Of a stretch of 64,000 bases of DNA, positions 1 to 9,410 are shown one piece after another. The position numbers and the translations under genes were made by a program. Every line of letters begins with the position of its first letter. Position 1 is the first letter of the stretch. The notes beneath the pieces were generated by a model. The model ran no database searches and had not been told where the DNA came from. It was given only the letters and a program-made list of their open reading frames with translations. The stretch spans positions 1,612,001-1,676,000 of the forward strand of contig CP073214.1 of NCBI GenBank assembly GCA_020342235.1, given 5' to 3'. Source of the stretch: Saccharomycopsis phalli (lineage: Eukaryota > Ascomycota > Saccharomycetes > Ascoideales > Saccharomycopsidaceae).

Positions 1-2
1 CG

Positions 3-1316
3 CCACAAAAGAGTTCCGCGCACCTGAACCGGCCCCAGATTTTTGCCATTGACCAGCTCTCGCCGTACCAAAACACGTGGACCATCAAGGCGCGAGTGTC
101 GTACAAATCGCCGATGCGGACCTGGTCGAACCAAAAGGGTGAGGGCAAGCTTTTTTCCGTGAACTTTCTAGACGAGACCAGCGAGATCAAGGCGACGGCG
201 TTCAATGACAATGCCGACAAGTGGTTTGACACTTTGCAAGAGGGCAAGGTGTTTTACGTTACAAAGGCGCGGATCAACCCGGCACGGAGCCAGTTTGCCA
301 CGTTGAGCCATCCATATGAGATTTCGTTGGACCGAGATACCGAGATTAGCGAGTGCGATGACGCGTCGGACGTGCCAAAGTTGCAGTACAAGTTGGTTTC
401 CTTGGGCGAGGTGCAGAATTTGCAGGTGAATGCTGTCATCGACGTCGTTGGGATCCTCAAGGAGATCGAGCCGTCGTTCCAAATCACCTCCAAGACCACG
501 GGCAAGCCGTATGACCGCCGTAACGTGGTGTTGGTGGACAGCTCGAAGTTCTCGGTGAGCCTTGGGTTGTGGAACAAAATGGCAGTGGACTTCAACTATC
601 CCCAGGGGTCGGTGATTGCCGTCAAGGGAGCCAGGGTCCAGGAGTTTGGCGGCAGCCGCACGTTGTCGTTGACACAGTCGGGAACCATGTCGCTCAACCC
701 AGACATTCCCGAGGCGTTCCAGCTCAAGGGCTGGTACGACAGCACCGGGTCCAAGGAGACGTATCAATCGTTGAACGTCGAGCGGGCTTCTCTGGGGATC
801 ACCAGCGATCGAACCACGTTGGCGCATTTGCAGGGCTTGAGTGACGACAAGCCGAGCTACCACAACGTGAAAGCCACCATCAACTTCCTCAAGAGCGAGA
901 CCTTCAGCTATCCTGCCTGCAACACCGAGGGATGCAACAAGAAGGTGCTTGAGCAGCCGGACGGCACCTGGCGCTGTGAAAAGTGCGACGTGAACCACGC
1001 AGAGCCAAACCACCGTTACATTCTTACGTGTTCGTTGGTGGACCATACGGGCCAGGTGTGGGCGACTTTGTTTGACGACAGTGCTCGTACGCTAGTGGGG
1101 ATGTCTGCCGGAGAGCTTCTTGCCTTGAAGGACACGCCTGGGTTTCTCCGGCACATGGAGAAGATTCTGATGAACGAGTACTCGTTCCGAGTATCGGTGA
1201 GACAGGAGAACTACAACGGGGTGACGCGTCTGAGGGTCCAGGTGCAGCAGTTGGCTCGCTTGGACTATGATGCGGAGTGCAATCTGTTGGTGAGTTCGTT
1301 GGAGAAGATTCTCTAG
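3..1316 (+). CDS. RFA1: Replication protein A large subunit, 3' part (5' end outside window)
   Basis: Large subunit of the heterotrimeric single-stranded DNA-binding protein RPA, used in nuclear replication, repair and recombination. The open frame enters from the left edge, so the N-terminal protein-interaction domain and true start are missing; no ATG before residue 36 needs to be a start. Visible are the beginning of DNA-binding domain A (FAIDQLSPYQNTWTIKARV, then KGEGKLFSVNFLDE), domain B (after KLQYKLVSLGEVQ), and domain C with its zinc ribbon, CNTEGC followed by CEKC. The C-terminus (MNEYSFRV, then a short tail) matches where the family normally ends, so the 3' end is complete. Family assignment is secure from these strings; gene name by similarity to the baker's-yeast protein as remembered. 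Confidence 0.96.
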   Translation, partial: PQKSSAHLNRPQIFAIDQLSPYQNTWTIKARVSYKSPMRTWSNQKGEGKLFSVNFLDETSEIKATAFNDNADKWFDTLQEGKVFYVTKARINPARSQFATLSHPYEISLDRDTEISECDDASDVPKLQYKLVSLGEVQNLQVNAVIDVVGILKEIEPSFQITSKTTGKPYDRRNVVLVDSSKFSVSLGLWNKMAVDFNYPQGSVIAVKGARVQEFGGSRTLSLTQSGTMSLNPDIPEAFQLKGWYDSTGSKETYQSLNVERASLGITSDRTTLAHLQGLSDDKPSYHNVKATINFLKSETFSYPACNTEGCNKKVLEQPDGTWRCEKCDVNHAEPNHRYILTCSLVDHTGQVWATLFDDSARTLVGMSAGELLALKDTPGFLRHMEKILMNEYSFRVSVRQENYNGVTRLRVQVQQLARLDYDAECNLLVSSLEKIL

Positions 1317-1399
1317 TTGGTGGGGGTCATTGGGTATTTAGTGTATGAACTTTTCTTGATTTTGTAGGGAGTGGGGGATTGAGAAGAATGGTTATTTAA

Positions 1400-3830
1400 G
1401 GGTTTGAGTGTGTAGTTGATTGGAGATGTGGACTTGTCACGTATTTCCCAACATTAATGTCTAGATCTTTGTCAAGACTGGTAAAGATTGTCAAGCAAAG
1501 ACTGGTGAAGATGTTGTAACCATCAAATGTTCTGACATTATAGACAGTATTAGTATTACTCACTTGTGCATCAGGGACAATGGACTTGCTATGATGATAC
1601 AAGGAGTGAATATTCACTGTTACAGCAACAAGAGCTTCATAGTCATCAACTTCACCTATATGCAAAACTCTGAAATGGTGCGCGAACAAGGAATCGAACC
1701 TCCCAGTTTGCAATTGTTGACATTTAGCAATCATCTTCAACCAAACGTGAAACTTGCCTTCAAAATGGAAGAACTCAGTCTAATCCGGTTAAACAAGCTT
1801 CCTCCACAGACAGAACACTTTAATTTTTTAGACTGGCAGACAGAGTTTGAGAGTGTCCTCGAGGAATTAGAACTCAAGGATATTATCGAATCTGATGATC
1901 CTAAGGTGTACCAAAAGCAAACATCAACTAGAAAGAATTTAATTTCAGCGGTATTAGAACAAAGCTTTGACGCAGCAAGAGTCAGAGAAATGCTCAGATA
2001 TCCAAAGGCATTTTACAGTCAACTTTGTTCGGAGAGAAGAGAATATTATATTGCTAATCGGAATTCAATTGTCCAACTGCTTGTGAAGTTTGATGCGGAC
2101 TCAGACACACTTTGCGTGGCCGGAAGAATTAATCGTTATAGGGAAATAGAAAGTCGAATTATACAGGCAAGTGGATGGAAAAACAAAGTAGGGAGTTTGC
2201 TATGAACGGTTCATCATTACCGCTTTGGCAAAAGGTCATTTTAGGGATTCGACGAACACGGGGTGTGACAGTCTCTGAAGTTCCAGCGCCATCAGATATT
2301 GCCCATTTGGCCGTGGAAAAGAGTAGAAAGGTGTTTTCTAAGAAACCTAGACACACGAAGAAGAAAAAGTCAACAAAGGGACGTGTCCAGTGTCAAATTT
2401 GCAAGAAACTAGGTCATGTAGCTGATCAATGTTACTTTTTACACCCTGAATTGGCCAAAAAAGAAAAAGTCGGAACCCAGGCAGTGAAGTGAAAGAGACA
2501 AAGCCAATGGTGCATACATTTCCAGAGTGTGATGCCGAGACTCTTGAAGTGGTTCCTGAATTTGGAATTTATGATACAGGTGCTGCAATATCGATGACCA
2601 CCGTTCGATCGTTATTGGCAGATTTGAAGGATGGGTGAATTAACTGTCGACCACTGTCTAGCAAAGTTGAGCAAGCTATTGGTCAAGGAAAATTGACGGT
2701 TCCATTGGAAAATGAGTCTATTGAAGTTGATGTCTATTATATCCCAGAAGAAAAACTTGCTCGTGATGTTACGATTATTGCAGCTGAAGATCTTAAGAAA
2801 CAAGGAGTAGAAGGTCATTTTGCAAGTCTGAATCCTTATTTGACGTATAAGGAATAACAGTACCCGGCTCTTAAGAGTTGTAGTTTTATGCTTTTACCTA
2901 TTAGTCCTGTCCCATGTACCTATTTTATGGTTGGGAGTGATCATGCTCTCGTTTTACATCAAAGATTTGGACATGCGAATTTAAAACACTGATCATATTA
3001 CCGCCGTAAGTATAATTTTTTGCAAAAAGAGGCAAGGCTATTGAAAAAGGGTTACTCAGAGTGCGTGGAATGTTTTCTTTCTCGGCCATTAACACAAAAC
3101 AGGAAGAGTGTGTTTCATCAGAGGGCAACGGTGCCTAGACATACCCTTCATGCGGATTTCATGTTTATTGAAGACGTAACTGTTCTTGTGATGGTAGATG
3201 AATTTAGTAAGGTGTGTCAAGCATCGATTATCAACTTCAAGAAGGCTGCTAGAATTGTTTTGGAAGAGAAGTTGGAAAAGGGAAAGTACAAACAATTCTT
3301 TACTGATAATGGAGGTGAATTTAGGAGTCTTTTGTTTTTGGAATTCTTAAAGTAACATGGAATTGAAAGGATTGAGATACCACCTAAAGCGAGTACGATT
3401 AATGGGTTGGTTGAACGGTTTAATGGAATTATCAAGAAACGATTGAATAAACTTCTAATGAGTCTTGTCCATAGAGACGCCTCAGCTCCGTTGATACTAA
3501 AGAATCTGGAGGTGAAGAAGTATTATCTTCAGTATATGCTCAATCACATCACGTTTCAGTATAACCGTTCACCACATCCAAGCAATAGGCTGATTCCTAT
3601 TTTGCTTCATCAAAGTCCAAGGCAGAGAGGAATTGAGGAAAATAAGCTATGATATTTTATTCAGGATATTTCCACGGGAGAGATCAAGATAAGAAAGAAT
3701 GTCCGATTCCATCCGGATGAGAGACTGGCTTTTCTACGACAGAGTGTTCGTGAAAATTTTACAAATCTTAAGTCATCTGAATCTCATAGACCTATCACTT
3801 AATGTGTTTAAGAAGTCGAAACCTATCTCT
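1400..3830 (+). mobile_element. Ty1/copia-type LTR retrotransposon fossil (broken)
   Basis: Remains of a copia-type element. Parts recognised in order: an LTR-like stretch ending about 1670, a primer-binding-site-like motif at 1676-1702, a Gag-like frame starting at ATG 1765, a CX2CX4HX4C zinc knuckle near 2393-2435, a protease-like stretch, and an integrase region (about 3020-3750) with the DNNG and LVERFNGIIKKR strings typical of copia integrases. The element is broken, with roughly half a dozen breaks, and no matching 3' LTR was recognised. It looks old compared with the long-frame element at 24.6-30.0 kb. A SINE-like fragment (3897-3985) lies just past its end. Confidence 0.8.
1676..1702 (+). 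other. Primer-binding-site-like motif of the copia fossil
   Basis: The stretch starts TGG and continues as the reverse complement of a tRNA 3' half: acceptor strand, T-stem, then GAATCGAACC, the complement of a T-loop. It sits between the LTR-like region and the Gag-like ATG at 1765, where a copia minus-strand primer site belongs. Its spacing (3 + about 12 nt before the T-loop complement) fits a tRNA 3' end with CCA. The tRNA was not identified. Confidence 0.55.
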
Positions 3831-3874
3831 CGACGTAACAGCCTGTGGAATCTAGTGGACAGGCTGTTACGTCG
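3831..3874. repeat. Perfect 16-bp inverted repeat (hairpin)
   Basis: CGACGTAACAGCCTGT at 3831-3846 is followed after a 12-nt spacer by its exact reverse complement at 3859-3874. It could form a strong stem-loop in DNA or RNA. It lies at the right end of the copia fossil and just left of a SINE-like fragment. Its function is unknown. Confidence 0.9.
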
Positions 3875-3896
3875 AAGATACCTGAAGTGGGAGAGT

Positions 3897-3985
3897 CTCA
3901 GGAACATCCTGAGGCAGCATTGCTGTTGAATAAAACCCTTTATCAACCCTCAATTGGTTACTTGGGATTAAAAACTTCAATGGGA
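3897..3985 (-). mobile_element. SINE-like element, internal fragment
   Basis: Read on the minus strand, this matches the 3' half of the SINE-like element at 22920-23390. Shared landmarks are CCATTGAAGTTTTT, a run ending AAAGGGTTTT, and GCTGCCTCAGGATGTTCCTG. The tRNA-like head and the tail are absent, so this is a fragment. The same landmarks occur in the copy at 8810-8998. Confidence 0.65.
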
Positions 3986-4113
3986 CCAGTCGCATTTCAT
4001 CTTACTATAATATTAACAGTAATATTCATTACAATAACAATAATATTAATTTTTGTACTAAGCTATATATTGTCACCGGTATTACGGTTATTCGACAACT
4101 ATATTTTCATCCA

Positions 4114-4646
4114 CAGGGACGAAAGAAATGGGCCCTTAAAGACCAAATAAACACCAAGATGACCCAGGAATGGCAAAAACTAGTGAACACTGGCGAGATT
4201 ACTCTCCCAGCCCACTATAGAACTCTACGTGGAACGGATTCACCGGTGGTTACCACCGCTAAAGATAAACTCCTACTAGCCGAGGCCTTACAACCAGAGC
4301 GCAGATTCGCCGCCTCTTTACAGACGCAAAATCAATTCATTCTCTTATAGGTTTCTACACGTTAGTGCTGGACGGGTAGATTCCTTTTCCTTTTGCAGCA
4401 CACAACAAGGGCGGCCGGGCAGGTAGTCCTCCTCGGGGGGCGAGACTCCATAGCTCTTTCTGAGCCATCTCTCTCCAACAGTTCCTTAAAGATCAAGTCG
4501 AAAGTTTTTATCCCCATTCAAAGGGTTTTCTCTCGACTCCAAAATTAGCGGCGCCGTCCTTAGTTTTTTAGACGGTGAAATACCAATCTCACCCTTCTGG
4601 GGAGCCTAGTATAGCTATAGAAGCAAATAAACAGTATTATTATTAT
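4114..4646 (+). mobile_element. 5'-truncated LINE, subfamily B, with 12-bp target-site duplication
   Basis: Three-prime end of a non-LTR retrotransposon. A partial frame (about 4159-4350, TQEWQKLVNTGEITLPAHY) matches the C-terminal part of the LINE frame at 6524-7219 (KEWQELIDSNEIQLPTHY). The fragment ends in GGAGCCTAGTATAGCTATAG, then AAATAA and an ATT-rich tail. The exact duplication TATTTTCATCCA flanks it at 4102-4113 and 4647-4658, the signature of target-primed reverse transcription. Its 3'UTR (CTTAAAGATCAAGTCGAAAG) is shared with copies at 54.4 and 57.9 kb and differs from that of subfamily A. The insertion lies 26 bp beyond the stop codon of the convergent gene at 4685-5779. Confidence 0.85.
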
Positions 4647-4684
4647 TATTTTCATCCAGGAAAATCTTATAGAGTAAGTACGTT

Positions 4685-5779
4685 TCAGAATATCTCAGGG
4701 TAAATCAACTCCAATGGCGGATTGTTATTCTGACCTGTCTTGACTTTATCTAATTTACGACAACCGTCTTCGTGGTCAAGTAAACAAAATAACATCAGTT
4801 CATGTCCTTTTGGACCATTTGCACAATCAAGTCCCAGAATATCACCTCGATCAAATGGAACTGAATCGCGAGCAGCTTTTGGATCCAGAATATCCACCTT
4901 GCCAGTGAGTGTATGCATGGTTTTAACCTTATTAATCAAACAAACATATTCACCTGACGTCAGATAAACAAGGTTACCCTTGAGGACCATATTTGGAAAC
5001 TTTGCCAATAAATCAGTGATTTGTTTATAGTTATATGCTATTCCCGTTTTAAAGACCTTGTGGAACTGCTTACGATCACGAAGCGTATCTGATTCCACAA
5101 AGAAGTTTTGAACTGCAATCATGTAGTCCATCGCAATGCTCCGCCGAAACGAATTCTTGGATGCTTCGCCAACCAAATCTTCAAATCTCTTTATTGAATT
5201 TTGAGATACTTTACTTTTCTTTTGATTCATGATGGTCTTCAATTGATTATAGACTTTATTTGTATTCCAGTTATCATCTGGAATATCATAACAGTCATAC
5301 TGTAAAGATGAAAAGTCTTTGGCGCTTTTTTGGGTCGCCTCTAGTGGCATGTCGGAGTAGACATTTGTCCAGTACTTTGCGAACCAGGCTTTTCTCGAGA
5401 AATATTCTGTCGGCAACAACGATGCAATATCCTCTTCGGACTTAAAATACCCGGTAGACAATGGACGAGAGATTGTATCCTTCTTGTAGGTGTTTTTGTC
5501 CAATGATTCAATATAGATTTCCCTCTTTTCACTATCATAAGCATATGAAAGCATCACATCGAGAGTCTCCTCATTTCCACATTGCTTAGGACTATGCTCA
5601 TAATCTCTATCAGCAAGTGGAGTATCTATACCAGTGACTGTGAATTGGTTGAGCAAAGAATTAAATTTTCTGTCGGTGCCGCCAGGTAGTAATCTACTGA
5701 TAGCACCAACTGGAGTCGCGAGACCAATCTCCAAAAAAAGAAGAGCTAAAAGGAGGTCAAAGATGGATAAAATTTTCAT
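4685..5779 (-). CDS. Unrecognised secreted protein, 364 aa
   Basis: I do not recognise a family. The frame starts at an ATG (5777-5779) about 25 bp downstream of a TATATAA box. Residues 1 to about 21 (MKILSIFDLLLALLFLEIGLA) form a good signal peptide and no other membrane segment follows. The mature part is mostly polar and has six cysteines (in CGNE, YDCYD, YVCL, LDCAN, LFCLL and DGCRK), an even number fitting disulfides in a secreted protein. No catalytic motif or GPI-attachment tail is visible. The frame is uninterrupted and its codon use is AT-rich compared with the housekeeping genes here, which fits a lineage-specific gene. LINE insertions lie on both sides. That it is a real gene is likely; its function is unknown. 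Confidence 0.7.
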   Translation of the reverse strand: MKILSIFDLLLALLFLEIGLATPVGAISRLLPGGTDRKFNSLLNQFTVTGIDTPLADRDYEHSPKQCGNEETLDVMLSYAYDSEKREIYIESLDKNTYKKDTISRPLSTGYFKSEEDIASLLPTEYFSRKAWFAKYWTNVYSDMPLEATQKSAKDFSSLQYDCYDIPDDNWNTNKVYNQLKTIMNQKKSKVSQNSIKRFEDLVGEASKNSFRRSIAMDYMIAVQNFFVESDTLRDRKQFHKVFKTGIAYNYKQITDLLAKFPNMVLKGNLVYLTSGEYVCLINKVKTMHTLTGKVDILDPKAARDSVPFDRGDILGLDCANGPKGHELMLFCLLDHEDGCRKLDKVKTGQNNNPPLELIYPEIF

Positions 5780-5803
5780 TAAAGAATTGATGAAAATGAT
5801 AGT

Positions 5804-5810
5804 TTATATA
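5804..5810 (-). promoter_or_regulatory. TATA box of the secreted-protein gene
   Basis: TATATAA on the minus strand, about 25 bp before the ATG at 5779. It is rather close for a yeast TATA box and implies a very short leader. Confidence 0.5.
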
Positions 5811-6225
5811 GGAAAGAACATGGTGAATATAGCTGATATTTTGAGCCTTGCAAATGTGCATAATCTGTGAGTGGCTAATTCCGCATACTTTCAGCTGTCA
5901 AGTGGGGATCATTTTGTGAGACTTTTCTCAGGGCTATTTCACATTTGTATTATATATCTAGAAGCTTGGTATTACATTTCATTCTTCTAGTATCATATCA
6001 TTTGTTTTTATTTTCATACTGATATGCTTTAACTTTTCAATCACTTTCAACCTTCACTGTCAGTCATGTTGAATTAACATTTCAAGGCAAATCACAGCCT
6101 AAATCATACACATGGCCATTGCTCGACCGTACGGCAAAACTTGTGTTTCCACAAAAGATGTAAGTCACTGTCTCCCTCTATTGTACTTGATCTCCGATGT
6201 CCAGAGCCCATTGGAGCCCCACTCT
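5811..6225. other. Intergenic, upstream of the secreted-protein gene
   Basis: AT-rich non-coding DNA between the TATA box and the LINE copy. I see no repeat, RNA gene or coding signal in it. Confidence 0.5.
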
Positions 6226-6239
6226 ATTGAGAATCAATA

Positions 6240-7219
6240 ATAATAATAATAATATTTATTTAAGGCTATAGCTATACTAGGCTCCCAGGGGAGATTTATA
6301 CTTCGCCGTCTATGACTAAGGACGGTGCTGCTATATAGTCGTCGAAAGAAAACTCTGCAACAGAGATAAAAAACTTTCAACCAGAGCTTGTAAATATGTA
6401 AGGTAATGAGCATTGGAGGGGCAATGAGTTTTTCGCCTAGATCTTTGGAGGTAACTTTAGCCACCCCCTCCCCAAGGTACTAATTCGGTAGCCCTCCTAA
6501 CGTGCTGTAACAAAAAGGGAAAACTACCGGTCCAGCACCGACGAGTAGAATTCTATAAGATTTTTAAGCTTCGCCTTATCTGAGAAGAGGATGCGAGCTT
6601 GAGTAGCGTTGGTAATTCCTTCAGGAATCTGTGCTTGGGCTCGAGAGTCCAATAGTATCGGGCATGTGAAATCGTGAAAAATAGATGGTGCAGCATCCTC
6701 ACATCGGCTGCATGATGGGCTCGCTTCGGCATTGAATAAAGTCTTAGTTTTATGTGAGACTAGGCTTTGGCCGCTAAGGAGTTGACTGATTTTGCTTAGT
6801 GCTCGTTTGGGCCCAACTAGTGCTTCTGAAAGTAGTAATGTTGACTTTTCAGTAGTAACTTGAATTGGACCTTGGCGTAGCGTTGTGTAGTGAGTCGGTA
6901 GTTGGATTTCATTGGAGTCAATGAGTTCTTGCCATTCCTTGGTTACTTTTTTCCTTGTAGCTTCTTTTAAAACAGAAATTTTTCTTTGTTTCAGCGGGGC
7001 CATTTGTTGTGTGGCAGTTTCCAGTTCAGTCTGATCTTGAATTAGTTGCTCCGCCCTCTGATTGATTCTTGAGGAGACGTCTTCAAAGGATCGCTGGTAG
7101 GGAATGCTGATGTTGAGGGCCGCGAGTGTCTCTTTGATGAGGGGATACGCGTGGAGTTCATTGTTTGCGACGCCTGATTTAATCTGCGTGTCTATGCTCT
7201 TTTGTATGGGGTTGCTGGG
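6240..7219 (-). mobile_element. 5'-truncated LINE, subfamily A, with exact 14-bp target-site duplication
   Basis: Non-LTR retrotransposon 3' end on the minus strand, flanked by ATTGAGAATCAATA at 6226-6239 and 7220-7233. The frame (7219 down to stop at 6524, about 231 codons) is the region after reverse transcriptase. It contains a zinc finger, CSRCEDAAPSIFHDFTC (CX2CX8HX3C), typical of L1-type ORF2 C-termini. An approximately 250-bp 3'UTR follows, then the shared GGAGCCTAGTATAGCTATAG and an (ATT)n tail. The frame carries no RT domain, so it is a dead-on-arrival 5' truncation. The perfect duplication suggests a recent insertion. Candida Zorro elements (L1 clade) are the nearest family I know; membership is inferred. 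Confidence 0.88.
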
Positions 7220-7382
7220 ATTGAGAATCAATAGAAATACTAAACTCCTCCTACGGAATACGCCATACACTTGGAAAGTTTTTGCTGACCAGAAACAAAA
7301 CTATAATCTCATAGTGTTTTGCCAGAACATTTTGGAACATGGTTCCTCCAGTACATTGCAAGATTCAGCAAAAAAAATTGTA

Positions 7383-7850
7383 AAAACGGCTATGTAGCTG
7401 TCAAAAGAAAACTCTGTAACAGAGATGAAAATTTACAACTAGTGCTGCTAAAAATATAAAGGAATGGGCATTGGTGGAGCAAAGAGCTTTGACCTAGGTT
7501 ATTCGTGACTTAAGCCACCCTCGACCCAGGTATGTTGCACGGCAACCCCTAACGTGCAGTAGTAAGAGGAGAAGCCACCAGTTCAGTACGGACGAATAGA
7601 ATCCTACAAGTTTAAGCTTTGGCTTATCTGAAAAGAAGAGGCGAGCTTGATTAGCGGTGGTTATTCTTTCGTGGAAAGTGGACAGCTGTCTTCGGTGTTG
7701 AAGACAGAGATTTTCCATTGTTTCAGCGGGGCCATTTGGATCGGGTCAGTATCAGACTAATCTTGAGTTAATTATTCCGTCCTCTGGTTGATTCTCGATG
7801 AGACGTCTTTGGATGATTTTTGGTAGGGAATACTGATGCCAAGGGCCGCA
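7383..7850 (-). mobile_element. Decayed LINE fragment, subfamily A
   Basis: Minus-strand homologue of the copy at 6240-7219, with the same order of 3'UTR and frame end (RLFFSDKPKLKLVGFYSSVL against RILFSDKAKLKNLIEFYSSVL). It lacks the terminal 85 bp or so and has an internal deletion of several hundred bases that removes the zinc-finger region. No clear target-site duplication was found. It is diverged and older than its neighbour. Confidence 0.8.
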
Positions 7851-8526
7851 AAATCCTGGTAATACTACAACATTAATAATTTAAATTCTACTGCTTACAC
7901 AATTGACGGTATACAAACGTAACATGTCATTTCCCAAATGATGTTAGACTTCCAGTACATTACATCGTTCAAAATAACCATCAAGTAACGTAATCTAGCA
8001 GATCCTTATGGCATCCATATCTTCTATTATAGATAATTCATCTTCTTGTTACTATTCTAGCTATTTTCTGTCCTATTTATATTATTCTCTAAGATGCATT
8101 CAGTTATCCTTAACTTCAGATGTCTGTACCGGTGATCTCCTTAATGTATAACCCCACTGTCCATCTCCTTAATTTATGAGATCCCCAATAGAACGATCTC
8201 CTTAATCTCTCAGGTCTTCAACAGGACGATCTCCTTAATCTCTAGGATCTTCGACATCTTCAACATCAAGAAGCAATCACTCGTGGTGCATATCAATATG
8301 ACGTGGTGTACGGCATCAAGCTACTTGACACAATGTTTTGATTATATTCATTCTCCAGTTGCATCAGCATGCTAATAATACACAGAAATTAAATTAATGC
8401 AATAATATCCAAGGCAGTTACTGGGATACTATATATTATCAACCATACCTATCTTCTTTTCATCACCAATGAACACTCTGGCCATCTTTCACATGCTTTT
8501 TAGCCATGCTCTTTATGGAGCTTGAC
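7851..8526. other. AT-rich intergenic with a 33-bp-spaced motif repeat
   Basis: There is no coding signal. ATCTCCTTAAT occurs four times, at 8135, 8163, 8196 and 8229, at spacings of 28, 33 and 33 bp, as a degenerate tandem repeat. Nothing else is recognisable. Confidence 0.6.
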
Positions 8527-8628
8527 CGTGCTAGTATCCTGGGGAGAGGGTGGCTCAAGTCACCTCTAAAGATCTAGGCAAAAGCACACTGGCCCTCCAA
8601 AGCTCATTACCTTAGATATTTACAAGCG
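8527..8628 (+). mobile_element. LINE 3'UTR fragment, subfamily A
   Basis: Similar to 3'UTR positions about 38724-38823 of the copy downstream of GDH2: CCTGGGGAG, a GTGGCT-AAGTCACCTC run, then CCCTCCAA, CATTACCTTA and ATATTTACAAGC. Both ends are missing. Confidence 0.7.
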
Positions 8629-8809
8629 GAATAGATGGTAAATAGAAATTTAGAGTAATCCATTCTTCATCATTGCACTGAGTTATGGTTTGCATCTATG
8701 ATTTGTATGGTTCTCGTATGGCAAGCATGATTGATGTAATAAAGGGTTCTTTCTGAAGCTATACTAATTGGTTGGTTTCTCATGCTTCTTGGCTATCTAT
8801 CATTTACAC

Positions 8810-8998
8810 TTTATGGCAGGCGCGCCATGAGGTAGTGACCAGGTTCGGGTCCCGCCAACCGTGGCGACAGGAAAGTCTCGAAAATGAGTAATGATAAACC
8901 CAACGAGACTTTCCCATTGAAGTTTTTCAGCCCATACAGCAGTCATGGGATATCAAGGGTTTTAACAATGCTGCCTTAGGGTGTTGTGAGTGAAACTA
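8810..8998 (+). mobile_element. SINE-like element, partial copy
   Basis: Aligns with the copy at 22920-23390. It has a B-box-like GGTTCGGGTCC at 8842-8852, CATGAGGTAGT before it, CCATTGAAGTTTTTCAGCCC near 8932, and GCTGCCTTAGG near 8970. The sequence between B box and middle is shorter than in the 22.9-kb copy, and the A box and tail are not recognisable. It is an older, internally deleted copy. Confidence 0.7.
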
Positions 8999-9299
8999 TA
9001 GTTGCTATACCACTGGAAAGTCACTATATTAACGTGGTGGTATACCAGTGGAAATTCAATATATTACCAGTGGTTCTATTACTGTGCCATATCACGCGAC
9101 ATTCAATATGCATCCGCACCTTCCTACAGCGTAGCAATACAGTGATTATCATTATTACATCATGAGGACTTGTTCATCAGTCTCTGAGCACGAAACACGC
9201 TCAGCCACCACCACTGGGCTCGTCTAGCCAACTGCCTCACAACATACAGGCATGCAAACTGCCGAGTCTTGGTACTACTCCAAGTCATTGCACTAGACT

Positions 9300-9410
9300 A
9301 AGCCATGTACCCAAGCTATGGATTCCAATCCATGGACTAAGCTATGGACTAAGCTATGGACCAATCCATGACCCAATCCACGACCCAATCCATCCAATCC
9401 ATGGACTAAT
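9300..9410. repeat. Low-complexity repeat of CCAATCCATGGA / CTAAGCTATGGA
   Basis: Interleaved short copies of CCAATCCATG, GGACTAAGCTAT and GACCCAATCCA, abutting the 3' end of KAP122. It probably expanded by slippage. Confidence 0.8.

Noticed and set aside
7220-7300. Extending the LINE frame beyond 7219
   Set aside because: The reading frame stays open to 7300, but the exact target-site duplication places the element boundary at 7219/7220, so those codons are host flank.
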